From the NCBI GenBank assembly GCA_049303905.1, contig JBAQNP010000007.1:1-31882 (forward strand): a stretch of 31,882 bases of DNA. The letters run 5' to 3'. The notes beneath the pieces were generated by a model, which was not told the origin of the DNA, ran no database searches, and was given only the letters and a program-made list of their open reading frames with translations. Below are positions 14,803 through 23,108 of the stretch, in pieces. The position numbers and the translations under genes are program-made. The number at the start of each line of letters is the position of its first letter. Position 1 is the first letter of the stretch. Source of the stretch: UBA2206 sp049303905. Lineage in GTDB: Bacteria > Patescibacteriota > Minisyncoccia > Moranbacterales > UBA2206.

Positions 14803-16356
14803 ATGAATAAAAAATCTCCTACATTCTTAATAATCCTCGATGGTTATGGTGTTGCTCCGGCGAGCAAATATAATGCTATAACTTTGTCTAAGCGACCAAC
14901 ACTTGATCGCTTATTTGAACTTTATCCACATACTTTACTTGGTGCGACTGGGCAAGATGTTGGATTACCTGATAATATGATGAGTGGGTCAGAGGCGGGA
15001 CATATGAATATTGGCGCTGGCCGAATTGCTTTGCAAGACAATTTCTATATCACACAAAGTATTGCGGACGGAAGTTTTTTTATGAATCCAGCGCTGATGG
15101 GTTCAATTAGGCATGTCAAGGAAAGTGCTGGCAATTTTCATCTGATGGGACTAATGGGAGATACTGATAGTCCGCACAGCGACCCGGCACATTTTCGGGC
15201 GATTTTACATTTAGCTAAAATGAATGGGCTAAAGGAAGTTTATTGTCATCTTTTTACCGACGGAAGAGATTCCTATCCTAAGAGTGCTCTCACACATCTG
15301 GAAAATTTTCAACAAATAATGAAAGAAGAAGGAATTGGAAAAATTGCCACACTCTCGGGTAGATTTTATGCGATGGATCGATCAAAAAACTGGGATCGAC
15401 TCACAAAAGCCTATGACACAATCGTTTTTTCAAGAGGTGAAAAAGCAAAGAGTCCCAAGGAAGCAATTGAAAAAGCTTATACTGCTGGACTTAGCGACGA
15501 ATATATTTTGCCGACAGTAATTTTGGATGATAATGAACCGGTTGCAAGACTAAAAGAAAATGATAGTATTGCATTTTTCAATTTACGATCAGACAGAGCG
15601 CGGCAATTTTCTAAATTATTTATTGCTTCTAATAAAAATTCTATTTTGAGTGATGATATGCCAGTGATTGATCATATCAAGAATTTATACTTCGTGGCGC
15701 TCACGGATTTCGGGCCAGATCTCGATGTTCATACCATCTGGAATGATCAATCGCTCACTGGAACCTTGCCGATGGCGCTTAGAAATGTTAAGCAACTGTA
15801 TATCGCAGAAACAGAAAAATTTGCCCACGTCACATATTTTTTCAATGGTGGTTACGCTGATCCAGTAGATGATGAAAATCGAATTATGGTTCCTTCACCG
15901 AAAATTGATTCTTATGCTAAGATGCCTCAAATGTCAGCGCCGAAAATCACCAATACTCTTTTGGAAAAAATGCGCAAAGAAAAATATGATTTTTATACAG
16001 TCAATTTTGCCAATGCGGATATGGTGGGGCACACTGGAGATCTCTTGGCAACAGTCAAGGCGTGTGAAATTTTGGATCAGCAAATCGAAATTCTTTCCAA
16101 GGAAGTTTTGAAGCGTGGCGGAAATCTGATTATCACTGCCGATCACGGCAACGCGGAAAAAATGTTCGATGAAAAAGAAAATCAAGCCTATACATATCAC
16201 ACTAAAAATCCGGTGCCATTTCTTTTAGTCTCCGATAAATTTAAGGATATAAAACTAAAAGAGGGTGGAATTTTAGGTAATATCGCGCCAACAATTTTAG
16301 ATATAATGAATATTGAAAAACCAAAAGTGATGGAAAAAGAATCTTTAATAAAATAA
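14803..16356 (+). CDS. gpmI: Phosphoglycerate mutase, cofactor-independent
   Basis: The protein has 517 residues, the normal size for iPGM. It interconverts 3- and 2-phosphoglycerate using two Mn ions. The alkaline-phosphatase-like fold is shown by LIILDGYG (D13), the catalytic serine S63 in GSEAGHMNIGAGR, TDGRDSYPKSA, GRFYAMDR, FFNLRSDRARQ, NADMVGHTGD and ITADHGNAEKM. The Ser region reads SGSEAGH where most relatives have GNSEVGH; the serine itself is kept. The enzyme lies between Pgk and enolase in the pathway and the genes are adjacent, so this is a lower-glycolysis operon. Confidence 0.96.
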   Translation: MNKKSPTFLIILDGYGVAPASKYNAITLSKRPTLDRLFELYPHTLLGATGQDVGLPDNMMSGSEAGHMNIGAGRIALQDNFYITQSIADGSFFMNPALMGSIRHVKESAGNFHLMGLMGDTDSPHSDPAHFRAILHLAKMNGLKEVYCHLFTDGRDSYPKSALTHLENFQQIMKEEGIGKIATLSGRFYAMDRSKNWDRLTKAYDTIVFSRGEKAKSPKEAIEKAYTAGLSDEYILPTVILDDNEPVARLKENDSIAFFNLRSDRARQFSKLFIASNKNSILSDDMPVIDHIKNLYFVALTDFGPDLDVHTIWNDQSLTGTLPMALRNVKQLYIAETEKFAHVTYFFNGGYADPVDDENRIMVPSPKIDSYAKMPQMSAPKITNTLLEKMRKEKYDFYTVNFANADMVGHTGDLLATVKACEILDQQIEILSKEVLKRGGNLIITADHGNAEKMFDEKENQAYTYHTKNPVPFLLVSDKFKDIKLKEGGILGNIAPTILDIMNIEKPKVMEKESLIK

Positions 16357-16377
16357 ATAATTATTTTTTAAATTACT

Positions 16378-17361
16378 ATGACTAAAATAATATGTATTGG
16401 CTCAATGGCGAAGGACATTATCTTTCCAATTAACGACGGAGAAATTTTGGAAACGCCCAATGATTTAGAGGCGCAGAAAAAAATTGTTTTTGAGCTTGGC
16501 GCTAAATATCAAGTGGCTCAAGGACGTCACGAATCAATTGGCGGTTGTGCGGCCAACGTTGCTTGCGGACTCGCGCGACTAGGAATTGAAACTTATTGTG
16601 CTACGCGAGTGGGCGACGATGACGCGGGAAATTGGATGAAAAAAGAATTGGAAAAAAATGGCGTGGAAACTAGCTTAGTGCAAATTGGGAAAGATCACAG
16701 AAGTGATTTGTCAGCTATCATTGCAAATATTCCCAGTGAAGACCGGATAATTTTTTCTGATCGAGATTCTAATGAAAAATTGGAAATAGCATCGCAAGAT
16801 TTGGAAAAAGTTGATGCGCAGTGGATTTTTGCAAGTTCCTTAAATGGAAACGAGCAGGAAAGTTGGGACAAAAAATTAGACAAAATTTTGAGTTTAACTT
16901 CCGAAAAAGAAATCAGATTGATTTTTAACCCAGGACAAAAAAATATTAAGAGTAATACACAAAAAGTTTTGGAAGCTATTGCTCAAACAGAAATGCTTAT
17001 AATTAACAAAGATGAGGCGATTGAAATAGTGGACAAATTGGATGACGCTGACAAAGAAGCATTGAACGACGAAAAATTTTTAGCAGAAAAATTATATAAT
17101 TTGGGAGCTAAAATTGTGGCTTTGACGGATGGGGCAAACGGTGCTTGGGGATTTGATGGGGAAAGTTTTTTGCATATTGATGCCAAAAAAGAAAAAGTTG
17201 CTGATTCTTTGGGGGCAGGCGATGCATTTTCTAGTGGTTTCATTGCGGCACATCTCAAGGAAAAAAACCTGGAAGAATGTTTACGCTGGGGGATTGAAAA
17301 TAGCACGAGCGTAATTCAACATTACGGTGCAGTAGAAGGACTTTTGAGAGGGGAAATCTAG
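16378..17361 (+). CDS. PfkB-family carbohydrate/nucleoside kinase
   Basis: The protein has 327 residues. The first PfkB signature lies around GGCAANVACGLARLG (56-70), followed by VGDDDAGNWM. The second signature is DSLGAGDAFSSGF, with catalytic base D282 in GAGD. These enzymes phosphorylate a hydroxyl of a sugar or nucleoside with ATP. The substrate (ribose, adenosine, fructose-6-phosphate or other) cannot be read from the sequence. It starts 21 bases after gpmI and probably belongs to the same operon, which would suit a role feeding sugar carbon into glycolysis. That role is inference. Confidence 0.85.
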   Translation: MTKIICIGSMAKDIIFPINDGEILETPNDLEAQKKIVFELGAKYQVAQGRHESIGGCAANVACGLARLGIETYCATRVGDDDAGNWMKKELEKNGVETSLVQIGKDHRSDLSAIIANIPSEDRIIFSDRDSNEKLEIASQDLEKVDAQWIFASSLNGNEQESWDKKLDKILSLTSEKEIRLIFNPGQKNIKSNTQKVLEAIAQTEMLIINKDEAIEIVDKLDDADKEALNDEKFLAEKLYNLGAKIVALTDGANGAWGFDGESFLHIDAKKEKVADSLGAGDAFSSGFIAAHLKEKNLEECLRWGIENSTSVIQHYGAVEGLLRGEI

Positions 17362-17396
17362 AGGAGACTTAAAACAAAAAATAAAAAATGCCTATA

Positions 17397-17441
17397 TTGA
17401 TCTGTTAATTTTACTACCATATTCTAGTATACGGTAGTAAA
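17397..17441 (+). promoter_or_regulatory. Promoter and palindromic operator of the YerC-type gene
   Basis: A palindrome at 17410-17441 has arms TTTACTACC and GGTAGTAAA and centre TATTCTAGTATA, with one mismatch pair. A candidate promoter, TTGATC (17397-17402), 17 bases, TATTCT (17420-17425), places the -10 box inside the palindrome. A repressor bound here would block transcription. A nearly identical palindrome follows the gene at 17889-17914. Autorepression by the TrpR-like protein is the simplest reading but is inferred. Confidence 0.65.
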
Positions 17442-17466
17442 GTAAAAATAAGTATTTAGTAAAAAT

Positions 17467-17886
17467 ATGGCGGGGAAAGTCAAATATCATGAGCTCTCTG
17501 AGCTTGAAAAGAAAAAATATTTAGGTGATTTTTATACAATGGTTTCACTATTGAAAAATAGAGAAGAAGCTAAGAATTTTTTCAAAGATTTATTAACACT
17601 TAGTGAGGCAGTAATGATTTCCAGAAGAATTCAAATAGCTAGAATGCTTCTTGAAGGTCATACTTATGATGAAATAAGAAAAAGATTAAAAGTAGGATTT
17701 AATAATATAAATCAGGTAGAAAAATGGTTGAACAACGGTTTTGGAGGATATAGAAAAATAATTGAGGAATATCAGAAAAAATATAAAGATAATCCAAAAA
17801 CAAAGCTTACGAAACCATTCAAGACTGGAATGATGAAAAAATATCCATTCCATTATCTTTTGTGGAATATGATTAATAAAAATTAA
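17467..17886 (+). CDS. TrpR-like transcription regulator, YerC/YecD family
   Basis: The protein has 139 residues. The Trp-repressor-like helix-turn-helix core (about 20-95) reads DFYTMVSLLKNREEAKNFFKDLLTLSEAVMISRRIQIARMLLEGHTYDEIRKRL, with VGFNNINQVEKWLN as the recognition part. This is the YerC/YecD family found in Gram-positive and CPR bacteria; ligand and targets are not established. The tail (100-139) is basic and may add DNA contacts. It sits alone between two 26-base near-identical palindromes, which strongly suggests that it binds them and controls itself and perhaps recQ downstream. Confidence 0.85.
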   Translation: MAGKVKYHELSELEKKKYLGDFYTMVSLLKNREEAKNFFKDLLTLSEAVMISRRIQIARMLLEGHTYDEIRKRLKVGFNNINQVEKWLNNGFGGYRKIIEEYQKKYKDNPKTKLTKPFKTGMMKKYPFHYLLWNMINKN

Positions 17887-17888
17887 TC

Positions 17889-17914
17889 ACTACCGTATTC
17901 TAGTATATGGTAGT
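17889..17914. promoter_or_regulatory. Second palindromic operator between the YerC-type gene and recQ
   Basis: This 26-base palindrome has the form ACTACCGTAT, spacer TCTAGT, ATATGGTAGT. It differs from 17413-17438 only at the two purine/pyrimidine positions that are also mismatched there. It begins three bases after the YerC stop codon, about 65 bases before recQ. It could be a second operator controlling recQ, a looping partner of the first, or a transcript-end hairpin. There is no T-run, which argues against a terminator. Confidence 0.65.
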
Positions 17915-17978
17915 ATGGAAAAGATAATTTAAATTAGTATATTATTTTAAATTAATAGAATTATTTTTAGAAACAAAA

Positions 17979-19586
17979 ATGTTGGAAAAAAATTTGCAGA
18001 AATATTTTAATTTTTCGCAGTTTCGACCGGGGCAGAGAGAAATTGTGGAGGCAATTCTCGATGGTCATGACACGGTGGCACTGATGCCGACGGGTGGAGG
18101 AAAATCTTTGTGTTATCAATTGCCAGCGATAATTGCGGATAAATTATCAGTGGTTATTTCTCCTCTGATTGCTCTGATGAAAGATCAGGTAGATGCGCTC
18201 AACGCCCGGGGAATTCCGGCGGTTTTTATCAATAGCTCGCTAACTTTTGAAGAAATACAAGAAAATTTCAAGCGGATAAAAAATGGAAGCGTGAAAATTC
18301 TTTATGTGGCGCCGGAACGATTTGGTAGTGTTGAGTTTCAAAAACTTTTTTCCGAGCTGGACATTTTTTTGTTTTCAGTGGATGAAGCGCATTGTGTTTC
18401 GCAGTGGGGGCATGATTTCCGGCCGGATTATTTGGAAATCAAAAAATATATTAGCAATTTGAAAAATCGTCCAATTGTGGCGGCTTTCACGGCAACAGCT
18501 GTGCCGGAAGTGAGAGATGATATTGTGGAAAGACTAGAAATGAAAAATCCAAAAATATTTATCCGCGGGTTTGATCGGCCGAATTTGAAATTTTTGGTGC
18601 AATGTGATTTGAAAACCAAAGAAAGGTATGAAGAAATTTTGCGCATTGTAAAAAGCCTTTCAGGTTCAGGGATTGTTTATTCACTGACTAGAAAAGAAAC
18701 GGAAGTTATCGCCAAATATTTAAAAGAAAATGGAATCAAAGCTGTAGCCTATCATGCCGGAATGGAAGCGAAAAAAAGAGAAAAAGTTCAGGATGATTTT
18801 ATGGAAAATAGAATTCAAGTGATTGTGGCGACAATCGCTTTTGGCATGGGTGTGGACAAAGCTGACATCCGTTATGTCATCCACTGCGGTATGCCAGGAA
18901 GTCTCGAAGGATACTATCAAGAAGCCGGTCGCGCCGGACGAGACGGTGAAAAAGCCTATTGTGTTTTGCTTCACGCTAAAAAAGATACCAACACGCACAA
19001 ATTTTTCATCCGAATGAGTCGAGGCGAGATGATAGATGGCGGAAAAAATTGGAATGAGATTCAGAAAGTTTTGGATATAAAATATAGCAAGTTGGACAAG
19101 GTGGTTGAATATGCCACAAGAAAAAAGTGTCGACGGAAAATGATTTTGGAATATTTCAATGATCCGGATTTAAAAAATCATCCCGACAATTGTCGCGGGT
19201 GTGACGTGTGCCTCAACTGGAAAGCCAGTCCTCAGAAAAAAGAAAAAGCGCGGAAAGAAATTCAAAAAGGTTTTATCACAGGGACAGTCAAGGAGACAGT
19301 GCGGTTGTATGAACAAAAATATGAGCCAACGCAAATAGCTAAAATTAGGGGCTTGGGGCTGAGCACAATTCTTGGTCATTTGGCAGATTGGTATATTGCT
19401 GGAGGAAATTTTGATGTGGATAAATTTATCACTTCCGATGAGCAAGAAAAAATCGCGCGCGTGATTTCGCAAATTGGCAGTGCTGAAAAACTCGGTCTGA
19501 TCAAAGCTAGATTGCCGGAAAATATCACTTATGAGAAAATTCGGTTGGTGATTGCGAAGATGGGGAAAGAGGATAGATTGAAGTAA
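17979..19586 (+). CDS. recQ: ATP-dependent DNA helicase RecQ, short form
   Basis: The protein has 535 residues. The superfamily 2 helicase core is complete: motif 0 FRPGQREIV (15-23), Walker A PTGGGKS (37-43), DEAH (135-138) with the RecQ aromatic loop CVSQWGHDFRPDY, TATA, and motif VI GYYQEAGRAGRDG. The RecQ zinc site is C384, C405, C408 and C411. The remaining tail (430-535) resembles a helix-turn-helix domain (HTH_40-like) rather than the usual winged-helix plus HRDC domains. It unwinds DNA 3' to 5' in repair and recombination. An upstream palindrome shared with the YerC-type gene may regulate it. Confidence 0.95.
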   Translation: MLEKNLQKYFNFSQFRPGQREIVEAILDGHDTVALMPTGGGKSLCYQLPAIIADKLSVVISPLIALMKDQVDALNARGIPAVFINSSLTFEEIQENFKRIKNGSVKILYVAPERFGSVEFQKLFSELDIFLFSVDEAHCVSQWGHDFRPDYLEIKKYISNLKNRPIVAAFTATAVPEVRDDIVERLEMKNPKIFIRGFDRPNLKFLVQCDLKTKERYEEILRIVKSLSGSGIVYSLTRKETEVIAKYLKENGIKAVAYHAGMEAKKREKVQDDFMENRIQVIVATIAFGMGVDKADIRYVIHCGMPGSLEGYYQEAGRAGRDGEKAYCVLLHAKKDTNTHKFFIRMSRGEMIDGGKNWNEIQKVLDIKYSKLDKVVEYATRKKCRRKMILEYFNDPDLKNHPDNCRGCDVCLNWKASPQKKEKARKEIQKGFITGTVKETVRLYEQKYEPTQIAKIRGLGLSTILGHLADWYIAGGNFDVDKFITSDEQEKIARVISQIGSAEKLGLIKARLPENITYEKIRLVIAKMGKEDRLK

Positions 19587-19588
19587 TC

Positions 19589-19634
19589 TTGACTTTTAGC
19601 TATATTTAGCTATAATTAGATATAGTTAAATTAT
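19589..19634 (+). promoter_or_regulatory. Fic gene promoter with 10-bp phased direct repeats
   Basis: TTGACT (19589-19594), 16 bases and TATAAT (19611-19616) form a strong promoter. Overlapping it are direct repeats TTTAGCTATA at 19595-19604 and 19605-19614, then ATTAGATATA at 19615-19624 and a degraded fourth, GTTAAATTAT, at 19625-19634. The 10-base period puts each copy on the same face of the helix, as expected of a cooperatively bound operator. The winged helix at the C-terminus of the Fic protein is the natural candidate ligand (inference). Confidence 0.7.
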
Positions 19635-19647
19635 AACTAATAATAAT

Positions 19648-20700
19648 ATGGAAAATAGATTTGCAAAAAGGGTTATTTTGAATCAAGAGATATTGCAAAA
19701 AATAGCCCAAATTGATGAGTTTAAGGGGTTATGGAAAGGCAGTTTGAGACTCAGTCCCCAAACGCTTGGCAGACTCAAAAGAAGCGTGCTGATCACCAGT
19801 ACTGGCGCATCGACTCGCATCGAAGGCTCAAAAATGTCCGATGATGAAGTGGCGAGGCTTATCGCTGGATTAAAATCAACTAAGCCCAAAGGAAGAGATG
19901 CTCAAGAAGTGGCGGGTTATGCAGATTTGCTTGGCAGAATTTTTGATAATTGGAAAACTTTCAAAATTACTGAGGGGCAGATTTTGCATTTTCACAAAAT
20001 CCTACTTAATTTTTCGGAGAAAGACAAATTACATAAAGGGAAATATAAAACTGTCGATAATAAGGTGGTTATGCGAAAAGAAAATGGCGAAGAAATTGTT
20101 ATTTTTGAACCTACCAAACCATATCTCACCAAAAAAGAAATGGATGATGTTATTTTTTGGTTGAACAGGGAAATGGAAACGAAAGAAACGCATCCGCTTA
20201 TTAGGATGGCTAATTTCATTTTTGAATTTTTAGCTATTCATCCTTTTCGTGATGGAAACGGAAGACTTTCGAGAGCCTTGACTACACTGCTACTTCTAAA
20301 AACCGGCTATACTTATGTGCCGTATGTTTCGCTCGATGAAATTATCGAAGAAAACAAGATAGAGTATTATTTGGCTTTGCGAAAAACTCAATCCAAACAT
20401 AAAACGAAAAATGAGAATATTGCGCCGTGGTTGAATTTTTTGTTGGATGCACTTTTGGAACAAATTAAAAGAGCTAAAAGCATTATGGAAAAAGATCAGC
20501 CGGAAAAACTTCTCTCAGAAAAACAACTCGCAATCTATCAATTATTTGAAATTGATACTTTGAGTATTTCAGAAATTGAAAAGCTACTCAAAAATTCAAT
20601 TCCAATGGCGACTATAAAGCAGGCGTTGGCTCGACTGGTTGATTTGAAATTGATTGAAAGAATAGGCATGACCCGAGGCGCTAGATATAAAAAACTTTGA
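19648..20700 (+). CDS. Fic-domain protein with C-terminal winged helix
   Basis: The protein has 350 residues. The Fic catalytic motif is complete, H198-PFRDGNGRLSR209. An N-terminal inhibitory motif (S/T)XXXE(G/N) is visible as S55-TRI-E59-G60, which makes this a class II, self-inhibited Fic protein. The C-terminal region (about 280-350, LSEKQLAIYQLFEIDTLSISEIEKLL..SIPMATIKQALARLVDLKLIERIG) is a winged helix. Such proteins usually AMPylate targets and are often autoregulated. The target is unknown. The phased operator at its promoter fits autoregulation. It appears monocistronic. Confidence 0.92.
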   Translation: MENRFAKRVILNQEILQKIAQIDEFKGLWKGSLRLSPQTLGRLKRSVLITSTGASTRIEGSKMSDDEVARLIAGLKSTKPKGRDAQEVAGYADLLGRIFDNWKTFKITEGQILHFHKILLNFSEKDKLHKGKYKTVDNKVVMRKENGEEIVIFEPTKPYLTKKEMDDVIFWLNREMETKETHPLIRMANFIFEFLAIHPFRDGNGRLSRALTTLLLLKTGYTYVPYVSLDEIIEENKIEYYLALRKTQSKHKTKNENIAPWLNFLLDALLEQIKRAKSIMEKDQPEKLLSEKQLAIYQLFEIDTLSISEIEKLLKNSIPMATIKQALARLVDLKLIERIGMTRGARYKKL

Positions 20701-20720
20701 AACTGTTGATTTTTTAGAAA

Positions 20721-20749
20721 TTGTTTTTTGGGTGGAAATCGGGTATAAT
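20721..20749 (+). promoter_or_regulatory. Promoter upstream of the acetyl-CoA synthetase gene
   Basis: TTGTTT (20721-20726), 17 bases and TATAAT (20744-20749) are seen. Transcription from about 20756 would give a leader of about 105 bases containing a strong hairpin and a copy of an element arm. Confidence 0.6.
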
Positions 20750-20780
20750 ATAAATAAGCGATGGGGATCTTTGAAATACA

Positions 20781-20815
20781 CCTCACCCCAGCCCTCTCCT
20801 TATAAAGGAGAGGGG
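20781..20815. repeat. GC-rich hairpin in the acetyl-CoA synthetase leader
   Basis: A perfect 10-bp stem, CCCTCTCCTT (20792-20801) / AAGGAGAGGG (20805-20814), has a 3-base loop and is preceded by CCTCACCCCAG. Similar CCTCACCC..CCCTCTCC hairpins recur in many unrelated bacterial genomes (recalled, not checked). A-rich rather than T-rich sequence follows, so it is not a classical terminator. Confidence 0.7.
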
Positions 20816-20835
20816 GTAATAAAAAAATAAAATCT

Positions 20836-20851
20836 TACTTAATAGGGTAAA
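20836..20851. repeat. Copy of the right arm of the acs palindrome in its own leader
   Basis: TACTTAATAGGGTAAA here matches 21180-21195 (TACTTAACAGGGTAAA) at 15 of 16 positions. The first is ten bases before the start codon, the second inside the coding sequence. No left arm is seen near the first. Confidence 0.55.
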
Positions 20852-20860
20852 AACAAAAAT

Positions 20861-23002
20861 ATGTCCTTGGAAAAACTTTTTAATCCCGCATCAATTGCAA
20901 TTGTTGGAGCTTCGAGTGAGGAGGGGAAAATTGGGAATGTCATTGCGAGAAATATAATTGAACTTGGCTATGCGGGCGAAGTGTATTTGGTCAATCCGAA
21001 ATACAGTGAAATTTTTGGAAAGAAATGTTATAAATCTTTATCAGAAATAGAAAACAATGTCGATCTGGCAATCATTGCAATACCAGCTAAATATGTAATT
21101 GACGTAATAAAGGAAGGTGCGGAAATTCACCCTGTTAAGTATTTTTCGGATACGAAAAATAATTTTGCAAAGCAAAATTTACTTAACAGGGTAAAGAATA
21201 ATTCCAAGAATATAAAAAATTATGTAGTAATCTCGGCGGGATTTTCGGAAATCGGAGAAGAAGGAAAAAAACAGGAAGAAGAACTCAAAAAAATTGCTAA
21301 GGAGAATGAGCTAAATATTTTAGGTCCGAATTGTTTGGGATTTATCGCGCCAAAGATAAAGCTCAATGCTTCTTTTGCCGGCGGAATGCCATCGGCGGGC
21401 AACATTGCTTTTGTTTCGCAATCAGGGGCGCTCGCAGTGGCGATTATGGACGCGGCCAAAAAAGAAGGCACAAAATTTTCCAGTATCGTTTCTGTGGGCA
21501 ACAAAATGCAAATAGCGGAAACGGAAATGTTGAAATTTTTGGCGCAAGATGAAAATACCAAAGTGATTGGAATGTATCTCGAAGGGATAAAAGAAGGAGA
21601 AAAATTTATTGAAATGGCGGGAAAAATTTCACGCCTTAAGCCAGTTGTGATTTTGAAAGCGGGGAAAAATGAAAAAACCCAGCGTGCCATCAGTTCTCAC
21701 ACGGGCGCATTGGCGGGTGATGACGAAATTGTTTCGGCGGTTTTTGAAAAGAGCGGAATAATTCGGGCCAATAATTTGGAAGAATTTTTTGCTTTGTTGA
21801 ATTTTATTAGTTTTTCGCGCACAGTGCCTAATCAAAAAGTGGCGGTGATCACCAACGCTGGTGGAGCGGGAGTTTTGGTTTCGGATGCTTTTAGCGGAAA
21901 AAAAATTCAGTTGGCAGATTTGAATGATGAAACAAAAAATAAACTGCGGGAATTTCTTCCAGCTGAATCATCGGTGGAAAATCCAATTGATCTTTTGGGG
22001 GATGCTAGATCTGATCGGTACAAGAAAGCTTTAGAAATAATTACTAGCGTTCCCGAAATTGGCTCAGTAATTTGCCTTCTCACTCCACAAGAGCAAACGC
22101 CAGTGATGGAAGTTGCCAAAGAGATAATAAAATTTAAGGACAAAACTGACAAGAATATTGCGACAGTTTTCTTGGGTGGAGAAAAAGTGGAGAAATCTAT
22201 TGTCAAACTCAAGCAAAACGAAGTGTGTAATTTTAGTTTTCCAGATTTAGCCGTGACGGCCATTGACAGTTATAGTCAGTGGAATGAATTTCGCGCGATG
22301 AAAACAAAAAATCCAGCGCAACTAATCAATGAAAAAAGGCGAGTCAAGATCTTGGAAATAATTGCCAAAGCTAAATCGGAAAATCGCCAAGCCCTCTATT
22401 TTGGAGAAAGTGCCGAAGTTATGGCGATGTATGGGATAAACACGGTGGAAAGTTTTGAAATTGAAAATTATCACGGAAGAAATTTGGGATACCCAGTAGT
22501 TTTGAAAGTTGATAGTGACAAAGTTTTACATAAAACGGACAAGAATGGCGTGATTTTGAACATTGAAAATGAAATGAGCCTTTCGCGAGCCGTTTCGCAA
22601 ATGAAAACTAATTTTCCTGAAAGTCATCTTATAATTCAGCCAATGGCGAAAAAAGGAGCGGAGCTTATTATTGGGATAAAAAAGGATGAAATTTTTGGAC
22701 CAGTGATTGTTTATGGCTTAGGTGGAATTTATGCTGAATTTTTGAAAACGGTGGATTATTTGGTACCGCCATTAAGTTTGGGTCAAGTGGAAAAAGCTTT
22801 ACTTTCTGGAAAAATAAAATTTCTCTTTCAGGGGGCGCGGGGACAAAAAAAATATAATACCGAAGAAATGGCCAAAATACTCATGGGCGTCAGCTCTTTT
22901 GCTTTGGAAATTCCGGAAATTCGCGAATTTGATATAAATCCGCTAATTGTATATAATAATAGTCAGGAAGCGACTGCTGTGGATGTGAAAATAATTTTAT
23001 AA
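20861..23002 (+). CDS. Acetyl-CoA synthetase (ADP-forming), fused alpha and beta subunits
   Basis: The protein has 713 residues. It converts acetyl-CoA + ADP + Pi to acetate + CoA + ATP, a fermentative ATP source. Domains in order are a CoA-binding Rossmann domain (1-145, IAIVGASSEEGKIGN), a succinyl-CoA-ligase-like domain with ILGPNCLGF and the SHTGALAG histidine region, and a C-terminal ATP-grasp domain (about 490-713) with GYPVVLKVDSDKVLHKTDKNGV and EFDINPLIVY. Residues about 90-111 have no place in the family alignment as I know it. They are coded by a perfect palindrome inserted in frame (21129-21192), between VIKEGAEI and KNYVVISAGF. It complements the glycolytic genes upstream. Confidence 0.92.
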   Translation: MSLEKLFNPASIAIVGASSEEGKIGNVIARNIIELGYAGEVYLVNPKYSEIFGKKCYKSLSEIENNVDLAIIAIPAKYVIDVIKEGAEIHPVKYFSDTKNNFAKQNLLNRVKNNSKNIKNYVVISAGFSEIGEEGKKQEEELKKIAKENELNILGPNCLGFIAPKIKLNASFAGGMPSAGNIAFVSQSGALAVAIMDAAKKEGTKFSSIVSVGNKMQIAETEMLKFLAQDENTKVIGMYLEGIKEGEKFIEMAGKISRLKPVVILKAGKNEKTQRAISSHTGALAGDDEIVSAVFEKSGIIRANNLEEFFALLNFISFSRTVPNQKVAVITNAGGAGVLVSDAFSGKKIQLADLNDETKNKLREFLPAESSVENPIDLLGDARSDRYKKALEIITSVPEIGSVICLLTPQEQTPVMEVAKEIIKFKDKTDKNIATVFLGGEKVEKSIVKLKQNEVCNFSFPDLAVTAIDSYSQWNEFRAMKTKNPAQLINEKRRVKILEIIAKAKSENRQALYFGESAEVMAMYGINTVESFEIENYHGRNLGYPVVLKVDSDKVLHKTDKNGVILNIENEMSLSRAVSQMKTNFPESHLIIQPMAKKGAELIIGIKKDEIFGPVIVYGLGGIYAEFLKTVDYLVPPLSLGQVEKALLSGKIKFLFQGARGQKKYNTEEMAKILMGVSSFALEIPEIREFDINPLIVYNNSQEATAVDVKIIL
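21129..21192. repeat. In-frame palindromic element, three-way junction, inside the acetyl-CoA synthetase gene
   Basis: ACCCTGTTAAGTA (21129-21141) is the perfect reverse complement of 21180-21192. Between them lie two hairpins end to end: TTTTTCG (21142-21148) / CGAAAAA (21153-21159) and AATTTTGC (21161-21168) / GCAAAATT (21172-21179). Only one junction base (21160) is left unpaired. The whole is translated as roughly residues 90-111. The reading frame stays open on both sides. Confidence 0.9.
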
Positions 23003-23004
23003 TC

Positions 23005-23102
23005 TTTACGAAATACGAAATTAATACGAAATACGAAAATACGAAAATACGAAAAGGGAGCCTAATCGTTTCGTATTTCGCTAATTTTGTAGTTCGTAAG
23101 TA
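23005..23102. repeat. Inverted-repeat element, TACGAA family
   Basis: The left arm 23005-23056 is made of at least six TACGAA-like words. The right arm 23063-23102 carries their reverse complement (TTCGTA). Left and reversed right arms align closely (TTACGAA.TAC.AAATTA..CGAAATACGAAA). The element fills the gap between the acetyl-CoA synthetase gene and the next regulator gene. Confidence 0.85.
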
Positions 23103-23108
23103 ATAATT

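Noticed and set aside
20761..20805. A 14-codon reading frame in the acetyl-CoA synthetase leader, ending in the hairpin loop
   Set aside because: Its sequence is largely dictated by the widespread hairpin repeat and shows no run of regulatory codons. Chance is likely.
21220..21690. A 156-residue minus-strand reading frame
   Set aside because: It is antisense to the well-supported acetyl-CoA synthetase gene and has no recognisable domain.
23005..23102. TACGAA repeats as a CRISPR array
   Set aside because: The words are 6-9 bases without unique spacers of constant length, and they are inverted in the second half.
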